Part shown: positions 8,178 through 16,611 of the stretch, one piece after another
Numbering within the stretch: position 1 is the first letter of the stretch
Layout of the letters: the number at the start of each line of letters is the position of its first letter
Origin: Paulinella micropora
Taxonomy: Eukaryota > Cercozoa > Imbricatea > Euglyphida
NCBI GenBank assembly: GCA_009731375.1
Contig: BJOX01000044.1
Span: forward strand, 480,471-525,890
Direction of reading: 5' to 3'
DNA length: 45,420 nt
The notes under the pieces: generated by a model
Databases searched by the model: none
Told to the model about the DNA's origin: nothing
The model's input: the letters and a program-made list of their open reading frames with translations, nothing else
Position numbers and translations under genes: made by a program

Positions 8178-9337
8178 TGTAGATGGTTGGGATTGGTTTT
8201 TGTCGGCGTAGGTCGATCGTGACTGCCGTTTCTGTCGTGTCTAATTAGTTGTTGTTGGGACGGGAGGGTCAGGGCGTCTTCTGCTGCTGGTCGCTGGTTG
8301 GCGCGGGGTGTGTTGAGCGAAGCGGTGGATGTCTTCTGTCGCTTATGTTGCCGATCCTTACCTCGGGGTGGGGGCCCGGTATGGGCACGGGCATGGGCGG
8401 AGCGTTGGGTCTCTATCTTGCTTGGTGGACTGGGGGTTCGATTCGGTGGGGAGATGCAGATCCTTCGCGGTGGTGGCGGTGGGCTGGGAGACCGCCGACG
8501 TTTTTTCCCCGCATATTGGGGTTTGGTTCGTCGTTGGCTAGTTGTTGGTGGTGGAGTGGGCATTGGGGGTTTGTCATGCTGCTGGTCCAAGTTGGGGTGG
8601 TCGCTTGGTTTGAGTTTGGGGTCTGTATTGGTAACGGGAGCGCGGTCCAGTGGGAAGACGGAGGTGCTTCGCGGGGGCTGCGTTGGGCTGATAGATTGTT
8701 GTTGTTCTCTCCCGGCGTCCTGTGCGACGCAGCTGGGAGTGTCGGGAGGCCGGGTTTGTCGGTGGTCGGCTGATGGTGGTGGGGTGGGTATGGGGCTTTC
8801 CACATTTCGGTGGCCAGGGTTGGGGTGATTTGTGGGAGAAGGGCTGGGATCGGTAGTCGTAGGTATTTTTCTCTTGGCCCGGTTCTGGTTGTACCGATTT
8901 CGTTTCCGTTGGCGTGGGGCAAGGCCAGTTGTTGGTGGCGGAGAGGGTTTCAGAGGGTTCTTTGCTGAGGCGATAGACTGTTGCGTTGGGGACGGTGCGG
9001 CTGCAGTGTGGAGGCTTGGAAGTAATTTCTGGTTAATTGACAACCAAACTCGTTTGGCGGCTTCTTGCTGTGAAGGGGGGGCAGGGAGCACGGCAAAGGG
9101 GCTGTTTAATGGGGGTAATTTGAATCCGAGGACCGTTTCCCTGTCTTGAGTATTTGCCCAGGGGTCGTAGGTTATGGCTGGTGTTATGGGACCTCCTGTT
9201 GGGTGAGCTGCACGTTGGGCGGCTGTTTGGAGTTGGATGTACAGGATTTGGGAATTGGTGAGCAGGATGCATGGTTGGAGTATCTGGGCTGGTGAGAAAT
9301 GTTGTAGCAAGGTGAGGAGGCTGAGAGCAACCCCCAC
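7538..9337 (-). pseudogene. Pro-rich region ending in a truncated second USP domain
   Basis: About 600 residues, most of them Pro/Thr/Arg-rich and low-complexity, crossing a 10-N gap in a poly-Pro tract (8113-8122). Near the C-terminus the sequence GIHNPGNTCHLMVTIQAL matches the USP (peptidase C19) Cys box, with catalytic Cys at residue 538 (codon 7726-7724). The following helix (TLTRCINNW) also fits. The frame ends about 62 residues later at TAA 7538-7540, so the QQD box, zinc finger and His box are missing. It is not the end of the first USP, which is complete. This is a 3'-truncated domain that could not be active. Confidence 0.6.
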
Positions 9338-10425
9338 TGGAAGGTCGGCGGGGGTGTTGGGGCTAGGTGATGTAGTGGGGGGGTGCGGCTCGCTTGTTGG
9401 TTGGTATCTGTTTGGATCCGTTGTCTGGGTGTTAGGTAGAGCAGCGGCAGGGGTCTGCTCATGTTGGGTGGATAGTGGTGTGGTGGAAGTAGGTGCGGGG
9501 ATAGAGGCTTGAGTGGAGTTAGTTGAGAAGGGTAGTGAGGGTAGAGGTTGGATAGTCCTGGGACGATGGGATCAATTTTGGTTGAAGCAGTCGGGAGGGT
9601 CTTCTGGTCTGTCAGGGGCTCCGGGGATGGGGCTGATAGTGAGCTGGGGCAATTACCCTTGGGGGGAAGGGTTTGGAAGTCTGTGGGTGACTCGAGGAAA
9701 TCTAGGATCCACTGTCGTGGATGAGGGTATTGGTGCTCATTTCGCAAGGGTATAGCCAGGATGGTGTAGGTTGGTCGCCGAAAGCGTGTTATGATCCAGA
9801 GGGGCATGTCACTCAAGGCGGCGGCCCAATCTTTGAAGATGCGGTCTATGTGTTCGGATATCGTACTACTGCTGGGGTCTGGTAGTACCACCATTTGAAA
9901 GCGGGGTGTTGGTTGGGTGAGTTCTAGGGCAGGCGTTCGGGGGTTGGACATCAAGAGAAGGACCCATTGTGGGTTTGTTTGGTTAGGGTTCTCCTCGTGG
10001 TCAAAAATGAGAGGTGTAAGGACGTAATCGTAAGAGGTTCGGTTGTCGAAGTAGAGGGTTAGGGCAGAGCGCAGTCGTTTGGGCTGGTAAGTACAGCAGA
10101 TAGGTTGGGTAAGAAGGACCCGGTTCTGTCGTGCTTGAGAAGAGCGTGCTTTCATGAACTCGTTAAGTTGTTCTAATGGTTTCTCGAACACGTGAGGTTG
10201 TTCCGGTTTGCGCGTTGGGGGATGGTGTCGGGTTGGGGTTTTGCGAGGGGGGTGCCGCTGGTGATCCTTTTCCCCGGTTCTTTGGGTTGGTTGTAGGGGT
10301 CTGGTGGAGGGTTCATGGGTGGGCCGGGTACGTCTGGGAACGGGGGAGGCATCTAGTTGTCGTTTTTTCCCTGTTGCGCGGTGGCTGGTCTTGGGTGTTT
10401 GTACCGGGTAGGGGTGGCTTTGCAT
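9184..10425 (-). pseudogene. Polyprotein segment with a degenerate Ulp1-like domain
   Basis: After about 75 basic, Pro-rich residues, a globular segment reads DYVLTPLIFD...QWVLLLMSN...FQMVVLPDP...HIDRIFKDWAAAL. This follows the upstream Ulp1 domain (HHILIPIN...HWVLIIV...YYFLDSLP...ITTFLKAV) in order and spacing. The catalytic His is replaced by Gln (residue 153, codon 9969-9967), and no DCG-type Cys motif follows. I infer an inactive duplicate of the Ulp1 domain. The C-terminal half is Pro-rich with no recognisable fold, and ends in a different frame from the next segment, so a frameshift lies between about 9340 and 9184. Confidence 0.45.
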
Positions 10426-12346
10426 GGTTAAAGGAGGGGGGGTCTATAGAGAGGCCTGGGCTCGCATCCGGGGTGAGGGCTGGAGGTTTTCGGTGTGATG
10501 GCGCGTTGTCTTTGGGCGGGAGGGTCTGTGTCGACAATTGCGTAGGAAGTTGTGTCTTCTGGCACGTGCTCGAGGCAGCCGGCTGCGTTGATACTGCGTG
10601 CATCTCCATTGGTCGAGGGGCTGCGGCGGTGTTTGGGGCCTCTTGCGACGTGGGTGGGGCTGGGGGTGTTTGTGCCTCACTGGTTCCCTGGAATATCAGG
10701 GGGTCTGGCCTGTCTGTTCTGATGGTCGTAGCTCCTATGCCTGTGTGTGTTGTAGGCACTGTGTTCCTCCTAGGTGATGTTGTCGGAGTAGGGGTCCTGG
10801 GTGGTGCTAGTGGAAGAAGGGGCTGGTGTTGGGGTTTAGTCTCATCGGGTTGAGTTGTCGGGCTGGCGGGTGAGGTAGGAGACATCGGGGGGGAAGGGCG
10901 CGCGGTGGGCGGCTGGCTCGGTTTGGATGGGAAGTCGGGAATTATTTCCGGGGAGCCGCCATCGTCGGATGTGTTTTGGGTGGTGTCCCCTGCTGGGAGT
11001 GTTGTATAATTTTCCTCCCTGTCGGGTATGCGGAAGTCTTCGTCGGCTAGTAGTTGGAGTAGTCGTCGGATCCTTTTAGTGTTCAATGAGGGTTTGTTGT
11101 CCCCGTCTCGGAACCACAGGGGGTCATTGGCGGGTTTCAGTTCTCCGAATCGCTCGGGGCTTATCAGAAACTCAATGGTCCAGCTCACCACATAGACATC
11201 ACAGTCGCTAGTGCCCCTTTGTATGGGTACGTTGCAGAAGGTTGGTAAAAGCGTCGCGTGGGGTGCCAGGAACTGGACGGCTTTCAGGAAGGTAGTTATT
11301 GTTGTTATTGCTGTTGTGAGGCGGAAGTCTGTCTCCCTTGTGAAAGTGGGTAAGGAATCCAGAAAGTAGTAGGATGGTGTGTCGTCGGGGTCCGGTCCAC
11401 GGGAGACTATGATGAGTACCCAGTGCTGGATTTGGACGTTAATGGGGATGAGGATGTGGTGGAAGTGAGAGATGTTGTAGGCCGGGCCGATCCATTTTGG
11501 GAACCAGGTGCGGTCGTTGTCCTGCATCTTATCATATGCATAGCCTCCTAGGATAAGGCAGCGTTTCTGTGCCGCTTCCATGGCTAGGAGACCTAGGGCC
11601 CAGTCGAGTATTTCGCCAGTAAACCATCGTTCCGGGTCGGTGATGGTTGTTCGCCTTTCCTCCGGGACCATGTCGATCAGGTTGCGGGGGAATTGCTGCA
11701 TGATTGGTTTGTCCCTCGTAAGGTATGCTGTTGGAAGGGCTGTTCTGGCTTGGGTAAAGGTCCGCACCCTGAACCATGCTGTCAATAGTTGGCTGGGGGG
11801 TTTGGGTAGTGGCACAGGATGGGTTGGCGCCTCTGATGGGCTGCTCCCTACTTCTCTACTATAGCCAGGTCTCCTCATACCTGAGGAGGGACCGGCCCCG
11901 CTCATACCTGAGGACGGGGGTTCGGTAAGAGAGATCGAGGAGAGGCCAGTCTGGGGCGTGTGGTCGATTCCTGAACCAATACTTCCCGCTGGTGGTATTG
12001 TCGGGCCCAGTGGGGGCCCGGGCGAGGTTGATTCTCCCTGGAGGTCCCTGTTTGCTGCTGGAGGTGGGGGGTTGTTCATCTGCGGCGTTGGTGGGCCTGG
12101 TTGATGGGGTGGGTTTGCCGAGGGGGTTGTCTCGGGGTGGAGTATCCAATCAGTGCTGTAGTTAGCGTTTCTCGTTGGGGGACTCTGCGCATATGCAGCT
12201 GCGGCTCGTCTGGTAAAGAAAGTTATTGCGTGGCGGCTTGGTGGTTGTACTGATGTTTCCTTGTCTTCCGCAGAACGGGTGATCGTAGCAATTTGGGTGA
12301 CCGTGCCATACTCTCGGGTTATGAGATGGATGGTTTGGGTGCCCAT
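10313..12346 (-). CDS. Ulp1/SENP-type (C48) cysteine protease segment
   Basis: This is a 677-residue frame. Residues 1-195 are disordered and Pro/Ser-rich. The protease domain spans about 200-400, with catalytic His308 (QHWVLII), Asp330 (FLDSLP), oxyanion Gln376 and nucleophile Cys382 (IQRGTSDCDVYVV). The spacings H-x21-D and Q-x5-C are those of Ulp1/SENP proteases, which cleave SUMO or related modifiers. The usual DCG is DCD here. The remaining 270 residues are Pro-rich linker. Homologous domains are known in several DNA transposons and viruses. Within this element it may process the polyprotein or remove host modifiers; neither is shown by sequence. Catalytic residues are intact although the surrounding polyprotein is broken. 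Confidence 0.7.
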   Translation of the reverse strand: MGTQTIHLITREYGTVTQIATITRSAEDKETSVQPPSRHAITFFTRRAAAAYAQSPPTRNANYSTDWILHPETTPSANPPHQPGPPTPQMNNPPPPAANRDLQGESTSPGPPLGPTIPPAGSIGSGIDHTPQTGLSSISLTEPPSSGMSGAGPSSGMRRPGYSREVGSSPSEAPTHPVPLPKPPSQLLTAWFRVRTFTQARTALPTAYLTRDKPIMQQFPRNLIDMVPEERRTTITDPERWFTGEILDWALGLLAMEAAQKRCLILGGYAYDKMQDNDRTWFPKWIGPAYNISHFHHILIPINVQIQHWVLIIVSRGPDPDDTPSYYFLDSLPTFTRETDFRLTTAITTITTFLKAVQFLAPHATLLPTFCNVPIQRGTSDCDVYVVSWTIEFLISPERFGELKPANDPLWFRDGDNKPSLNTKRIRRLLQLLADEDFRIPDREENYTTLPAGDTTQNTSDDGGSPEIIPDFPSKPSQPPTARPSPPMSPTSPASPTTQPDETKPQHQPLLPLAPPRTPTPTTSPRRNTVPTTHTGIGATTIRTDRPDPLIFQGTSEAQTPPAPPTSQEAPNTAAAPRPMEMHAVSTQPAASSTCQKTQLPTQLSTQTLPPKDNAPSHRKPPALTPDASPGLSIDPPSFNHAKPPLPGTNTQDQPPRNREKTTTRCLPRSQTYPAHP

Positions 12347-13203
12347 AACGCCAGGGGAAACGTGAGTTCTGCCAGTGGGGCGAAATGAGCGGAAGCCAGT
12401 ATTCGGCGGTGCTCGCTGGGGCTGTGTAGTATGGTGTTGTTGAGGATTTTTCTTTCCATAGCTGGGATTGTGTTGGCCAGGCCATTGAGGTCTTGTGGGT
12501 CCAGGACGAGAGCTGTTTCTACGTTAGTTGATGTTAGCCACGGGGTGTGGAAATATCCATAGCGGCCAGGCCCTGGGTTTTGTAGGTTGTGTCGGTAGAA
12601 GAGTCGCAGGTTGTTATCCTTCGCAGCTACTGAGCGTACCTCGGGACTCCATGCCCCTGTAGTTTTTCCCTCGCCAAACAGGGCTTTTCTGATGAGCTTC
12701 TGGTTTCGAATTAGGACCGTGGGGGGCGCAAATCGTGATGAAGGCGGGTCGACTTCGCTGACGCTCATGTCGGCGTAAATCGGAACGTTTGGGTCGTACA
12801 TGGTGACGCAGAAGTCGGGGTGTGGCAGTTGATTGAACCATGTACTTCGTTTGACTTCTAAGAATACGCAGGTACCTTGGATTCTTCGGGCTAGAAGGAG
12901 GTCATCCATGGAGATTCCCGATCCTGACTTTACGTCATCACCTCCTTGAAGGAGTGCAATAGTGTGGGAATGGAGGGCAGCTGCATGGGGGACCGGTTGT
13001 AGGTTAGAAATTTGCGCGACCGGCAGAATCCACGTGGTGTCGGGTGGGCGTGGTGGGGTATAACTGAGAATGCGGTCGGGGATGTCTTCGTTGGTGTTGA
13101 GGTAATAATCCAGGATATCTCGTGTAGTCCACGTGCCTGTGATGGGTATCCTTTTGGGATGAGGGAGTTTACGCCATCTTTCCCAAAAGCGTGGGAGGTA
13201 CAA
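12319..13203 (-). CDS. Polyprotein segment of unknown function
   Basis: This is a 294-residue globular segment between the AlkB and Ulp1 domains. It has features such as RFWERWRKLPHPKRIPITG, ILPVAQISNL, LLQGGDDVKSGSGISMDDLL, CVFLEVKRSTWF and FCVTMYDPNVP. The EVKR within a beta-strand context, following GISMDDLL, could be part of a nuclease-like fold (D...ExK), but this is only a suggestion. The coding frame probably joins the end of the AlkB frame near 13205 (TKYR then YLPRFW) and joins the Ulp1 frame near 12330, each by a one-base shift. Confidence 0.5.
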   Translation of the reverse strand: MYLPRFWERWRKLPHPKRIPITGTWTTRDILDYYLNTNEDIPDRILSYTPPRPPDTTWILPVAQISNLQPVPHAAALHSHTIALLQGGDDVKSGSGISMDDLLLARRIQGTCVFLEVKRSTWFNQLPHPDFCVTMYDPNVPIYADMSVSEVDPPSSRFAPPTVLIRNQKLIRKALFGEGKTTGAWSPEVRSVAAKDNNLRLFYRHNLQNPGPGRYGYFHTPWLTSTNVETALVLDPQDLNGLANTIPAMERKILNNTILHSPSEHRRILASAHFAPLAELTFPLALWAPKPSIS

Positions 13204-13952
13204 CGATATTTGGTGTCTGCAATGATGGTCCTTGATTCCGGTGTTATGTCATCCCATGTGATGAATTCCCGGAAGGATAAGCTGATCCTGTGGGGGGACT
13301 CAGGGGGATGTTGGAGGCTACCTTTTGAGAAGTCGACTTTGTGGTACTGGTATCTGTTGAAGACGTGGAGGGTGCCATGGTTGAGGTTTAGTTGGTGGCA
13401 AGGTCGATTGTCGGCGGGGTCTTCTCCGTATGGGGCGACGGTGAGAGTGGCTGTGGAAGCCCCTAGGGTAAGGTTCACGATGTCGTCGTGCTTCATGAAG
13501 GTTTCGTCGTCTCTGTGGAAGGGGATTCCGGGTGTGATCCCAGTGCTTGTGAGGTCATACATCGTAAGGACTGCGCCATTGGTGTTTAGGCCGGTGGTTT
13601 CACGTATGCGATTCCATAGTTCACGTGGGAGGGACTCCATGCGGACTGGGGTCATAGCGACTCTGGAGAATTCGTAGCCGATGATAGGGTCGCGGTCCGG
13701 CGCTTGGACTAGGATATGGCTACGAGTAGCCATTTTCAGGGTCTTGGGCTGCACGTGTGAGGCGGAGCGCTCTTGTAAGATCTTGTCCAGGGTGTTTGCC
13801 AGTAGCGTATCGAGTCTGTGTTTGGAGGTATTGCTTTTGCTCCTAGTTGCATTTTCGCCTTGTCCTTGGCGGCGTATTGGGCGGGTATCCGCAGAGAGGT
13901 TATTTTGGATTCTTGGGGAACGAGGAAACTGATGGGTGGGCCGTGTGCCCAT
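12930..13952 (-). CDS. AlkB-type 2OG-Fe(II) dioxygenase segment
   Basis: The domain covers about residues 75-235 of this frame. Iron ligands are His146 and Asp148 (PFHRDDE) and His204 (QYHKVDF); 2-oxoglutarate-binding arginines are Arg222 and Arg228 (RISLSFR). The spacing 146/148/204/222/228 closely parallels the E. coli AlkB active site (131/133/187/204/210). AlkB enzymes remove N-alkyl groups from RNA or DNA bases, and several plant RNA-virus replicases carry such a domain. The first 45 residues and those after about 255 are probably out-of-frame translation. The true frame likely enters from 14275-13736 near 13820 and leaves near 13205. All catalytic residues are present. Confidence 0.75.
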   Translation of the reverse strand: MGTRPTHQFPRSPRIQNNLSADTRPIRRQGQGENATRSKSNTSKHRLDTLLANTLDKILQERSASHVQPKTLKMATRSHILVQAPDRDPIIGYEFSRVAMTPVRMESLPRELWNRIRETTGLNTNGAVLTMYDLTSTGITPGIPFHRDDETFMKHDDIVNLTLGASTATLTVAPYGEDPADNRPCHQLNLNHGTLHVFNRYQYHKVDFSKGSLQHPPESPHRISLSFREFITWDDITPESRTIIADTKYRCTSHAFGKDGVNSLIPKGYPSQARGLHEISWIITSTPTKTSPTAFSVIPHHAHPTPRGFCRSRKFLTYNRSPMQLPSIPTLLHSFKEVMT

Positions 13953-14275
13953 TTGGGATAGTCATTGGGTGTCTCTGGTAGAAACTTATAAGTAGGGGCA
14001 AGGGGTAGTATATCCACGGGAGGTTTGACAAGCTTGGGGTCGTTGTTGTGTCCTGTTCGTGGTTCCCATTTGTCCACTCGGCGGTATAGGATGGCTGCAA
14101 CTTCCTTCGCCAGGATCACCACCGGGGTTCGGGTCCTACGGGATGTGGTAGATTCGGAGGGCGGGGTGATGTGTGCGTGAATTTCGCAAGCAACCCATTG
14201 GATGCCCATTCTGTCAGGAGGTATCGGTTGGCGTCGTCGTATAGAATCCATCCGTAATACTATCCCGGGTGCCAC
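13736..14275 (-). CDS. Polyprotein linker between USP 1 and AlkB
   Basis: Residues from about MDSIRRRQPIPPDRMGIQWV to QLGAKAIPPNTDS look like genuine protein: IQWVACEIHAHI, VVILAKEVAAILYRRVDKWEP, PISFLVPQE. The frame overlaps the USP 1 frame by 16 bases (14260-14275) and the AlkB frame more broadly. The AlkB frame continues it as KHRLDTLLANTLDKILQERS near 13820. No family is recognised. The overlaps are the signature of one-base shifts in a formerly continuous frame, or of ribosomal frameshifting. Confidence 0.45.
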   Translation of the reverse strand: MAPGIVLRMDSIRRRQPIPPDRMGIQWVACEIHAHITPPSESTTSRRTRTPVVILAKEVAAILYRRVDKWEPRTGHNNDPKLVKPPVDILPLAPTYKFLPETPNDYPKWAHGPPISFLVPQESKITSLRIPAQYAAKDKAKMQLGAKAIPPNTDSIRYWQTPWTRSYKSAPPHTCSPRP

Positions 14276-15315
14276 CGAAGCGTTCGGTAGTGGCCGTCTT
14301 TGACTGTGGTGCCGAAATGCAGGATCATGGCTTGCGGTTCGTACTTTGCGGGTCGCCCAGCAGTGTATACTGGCGAGAAGTGGGCAGAGAGGTCCAGGCG
14401 CTCCATCTCTACGATTAGGTAGTTGTTGTTGACCTTCTGGCCGATTGTTGATTGGGTCCTTCTCTTGCCGTCGTAGTCGATACGGTTAACTTCCACATGC
14501 AGGATATCTGGTGGCGGGCATTCCAGGTGTGTGCGGGTTGTTTGGGACTGGGCCTTCCTAGTCTCCTCAGGACAATCGCATCTTAGGCAGTTGGATGTTG
14601 GAAAGGGGGTAATGTGGAGCATATGGCGGATTCCTGTTTCGATGCGGACCGGTACCTTGGCCGCGCCGTTACCAAGGTGTGAGGCTGGAAGTTTGCATCG
14701 TAAGGTGGGAAATTCAGGCTCCGATGTCCGTGCTGATGAGTAGTAACACTTATGGCAGTTGAGTTCGGCTCTGGTTCGGAAGAAAAGCGAGGCACGTCCC
14801 GGTTGGCGGCTATCGTCGGTTGGTACGGCTAGCACGTTGATGCTAGTTTGGTTGGCAGGCGATGGAGGTTGCAACTCTGACATCAGCACATCGGTTGCGT
14901 AATTCAGAAACTCCTGTGCACACCCGGGCTTACTTCTTTCTAGGGTTCGATCGCCGGAGTTGATGGTGACGTTATATTGTGCGCATTTCGATTGTATGAC
15001 AGCGGTTAGCAGGGATGGTCGCATGGTGCAGGTGTCTCCCAGGAGGGCGGCTAGTGTTTGGTTGGTCTTTTCGCGATTGTTTACGCTTTCGTTTCCATTA
15101 GCTTCTTGCATAGCTCGGTGCAATACTGCTAAAGGGGTTTGCGTCCATCGCCCTGTGGGGTGCTGCTGTTGTAGCCAATCATGTAAGGGGACGAGGTATT
15201 GGACCACGCTGTTAACGAAACAGGTTTGGCCCCAGTTTGGTAGGGGGACGCTTGTTCCAGTGGGTGTTGGGGCGGGTGGTAGTGAACTGTCCGTAGATCT
15301 GGTCTGGGTCCGCAT
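14260..15315 (-). CDS. Ubiquitin-specific protease (peptidase C19) domain, complete
   Basis: The frame starts at an ATG (15315-15313) and has 351 residues. The Cys box is NWGQTCFVNSVVQYL with Cys32. The GCAQEFLNYATDVL segment corresponds to the QQDAxEFL box. A zinc-finger insertion has CHKC and CLRC pairs. The His box is AMILHFGTTVKDGHYRTLRW with His342. All parts of the USP fold are present in order and at normal length, so the domain could be active in removing ubiquitin or processing the polyprotein. It is the first coding domain after the structured leader. It ends at the edge of the His box, where the frame changes. Confidence 0.8.
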   Translation of the reverse strand: MRTQTRSTDSSLPPAPTPTGTSVPLPNWGQTCFVNSVVQYLVPLHDWLQQQHPTGRWTQTPLAVLHRAMQEANGNESVNNREKTNQTLAALLGDTCTMRPSLLTAVIQSKCAQYNVTINSGDRTLERSKPGCAQEFLNYATDVLMSELQPPSPANQTSINVLAVPTDDSRQPGRASLFFRTRAELNCHKCYYSSARTSEPEFPTLRCKLPASHLGNGAAKVPVRIETGIRHMLHITPFPTSNCLRCDCPEETRKAQSQTTRTHLECPPPDILHVEVNRIDYDGKRRTQSTIGQKVNNNYLIVEMERLDLSAHFSPVYTAGRPAKYEPQAMILHFGTTVKDGHYRTLRWHPG

Positions 15316-15421
15316 GGCACTGGAGCGGGTGTCTTCTCCCGCTGGGTCGTAAAACAGAAAGGGTCTGCCAGGTCGTAAGTGGGGATTATCTTCCGCCGGG
15401 TCGTAAGTGGGAGGGCCGAAA

Positions 15422-15487
15422 GTGTTAACCTATAGCAGGGACTGTGCCGAGATGGGTTCTCAGATAGTCCCGACCTAGGTTTGACAC
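15422..15487. repeat. Leader hairpin unit A1
   Basis: Nested stems: GTGTTAACCTA with TAGGTTTGACAC, GGGACT with AGTCCC, and GAGA with TCTC around a short loop. This copy lacks the inner arm present in A2 and A3. Confidence 0.6.
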
Positions 15488-15619
15488 CTTATTTCAGTCC
15501 GGGTTGGGCTCGTATGGCTTCTGAGCGGGTAGCTTCTCCCGCTGGGTCGTAAACCGAAGGGTCTGCCAAGTCGTAGGTAGGTACTGTCTCTCTTCGGGTC
15601 GTAAGGAGGAGGGCCGAAA

Positions 15620-15708
15620 GTGTTAACCTATAGTGGGGACTGCACTGAGACTAGGCTGGAACAGGGTCCAGTGGTAGATCTCGGGTAGTCCCGGCCTAGG
15701 TTTGACAC
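15620..15708. repeat. Leader hairpin unit A2
   Basis: Same nested stems as A1 plus an inner arm CTGGA/TCCAG. It lies 198 bp downstream of A1 and is embedded in a repeat that also shares GGGTCGTAA and GGGCCGAAAG. Confidence 0.6.
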
Positions 15709-15857
15709 CTTATTTCGATCAACTGGATATCGATTGGGTGCCTGGTCTCTAATCAGGAGCGCGTTGCTGCGTAGGAGGTCGGGGAGGTGACTTTGAGAGA
15801 TCGGGTAGGTTCGGGTTTTCTCTTGATGTTTTCTGGGGGTGCGGTGGAGGGCCCAGG

Positions 15858-15947
15858 GAGTTAACCTATAACGGGGACTTGGCCGAGACTAGGTTGGAGC
15901 AAGGCTCCGGTAGTAGTTCTCAGGAAGTCCCTATCTAGGTTCTACAC
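15858..15947. repeat. Leader hairpin unit A3
   Basis: AACCTA with TAGGTT, GGGACTT with AAGTCCC, GAGA with TCTC, and inner arm GGAGC/GCTCC. The inner arm differs in sequence from A2 but still pairs. It lies 238 bp from A2. Confidence 0.55.
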
Positions 15948-16164
15948 CCTATTTCCGAGAGTTGTTATCGGGGTGAGATACTTTCGTCGCCAGGGAGCTT
16001 TTGGTAGCGTGTGTAGCGGTGGGTGTCTATAGGTAGGGTCGTAGTGATTCTGTGCGTTTCCTGTACAAGGGACAGGTGCATACGTGTTAAAGTGGGAGGT
16101 GCAGTCACGTTTGGTTGTTAGGCTCTCGGATAAGACCATAGGGTTCGGTCAGGGGCGCGTTCTA

Positions 16165-16197
16165 GACTCATGTCCAAAGCGGGTTGGACTGTGAGTC
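16165..16197. other. Hairpin
   Basis: GACTCATGTCCAA pairs with TTGGACTGTGAGTC around a 6-nt loop, with one small bulge. Confidence 0.5.
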
Positions 16198-16214
16198 AGG
16201 ACCGGCTTATCTAG

Positions 16215-16250
16215 ACCGACTGGTCTCCCTGGTGAGTTCAGACCAGTGGT
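16215..16250. other. Hairpin
   Basis: ACCGACTGGTCT pairs with AGACCAGTGGT, leaving one unpaired base in the stem. Confidence 0.5.
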
Positions 16251-16329
16251 CCTGTCCTGAGTTCCTAGGGCATCTCATAGACAGTTCCAGTGTTCTGGCC
16301 TCGTGGGAATATCGCGAGTTAGTTATGTT

Positions 16330-16408
16330 CCGCGGACCTAGCCTCGAGACCGGGCATTCCTGACCAAAGGTTGGTCAGGACTGGGCGTTCTTGAGATTAG
16401 TTCCATGG
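16330..16408. repeat. Leader hairpin unit B1
   Basis: A long imperfect stem runs from CCGCGGACCTAG and CTCGAGA to TCTTGAG and TTAGTTCCATGG. It encloses a second hairpin, CTGACCAAAGGTTGGTCAG, and the shared segment GGACTGGGCGTTCTTG. It is duplicated at 16534. Confidence 0.6.
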
Positions 16409-16533
16409 GATAGGTCGGGGTTATGGGATTCAGGTAGGCTGCGATGTTTTCGTCGTAAGCGCATGAGTTTCTGTGTCCAAGTCTGAGCCTGTTAGTGTCC
16501 AGTTTGTTCTTGGGGTCTGGAGTCGCTTGTGTC

Positions 16534-16611
16534 CCACGGACCTAGTCCCAAGGCCGTGCATTCTAGACCATCTTCTGGTCAGGACTGGGCGTTCTTGGGC
16601 TAGTTCCGTGG
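16534..16611. repeat. Leader hairpin unit B2
   Basis: CCACGGACCTAG and CCCAAG pair with CTTGGG and CTAGTTCCGTGG. The inner stem is GACCA/TGGTC. Several differences from B1 preserve or improve pairing. Confidence 0.6.

Noticed and set aside
8249-10853. Plus-strand Gly/Val/Trp-rich frames
   Set aside because: They lie opposite the Pro-rich minus-strand polyprotein. Catalytic motifs are only on the minus strand.
15422-15947. Hammerhead or HDV-like ribozyme in the leader units
   Set aside because: I found no CUGANGA...GAAA core and could not establish an HDV double-pseudoknot by eye. Only stem-loops are claimed.
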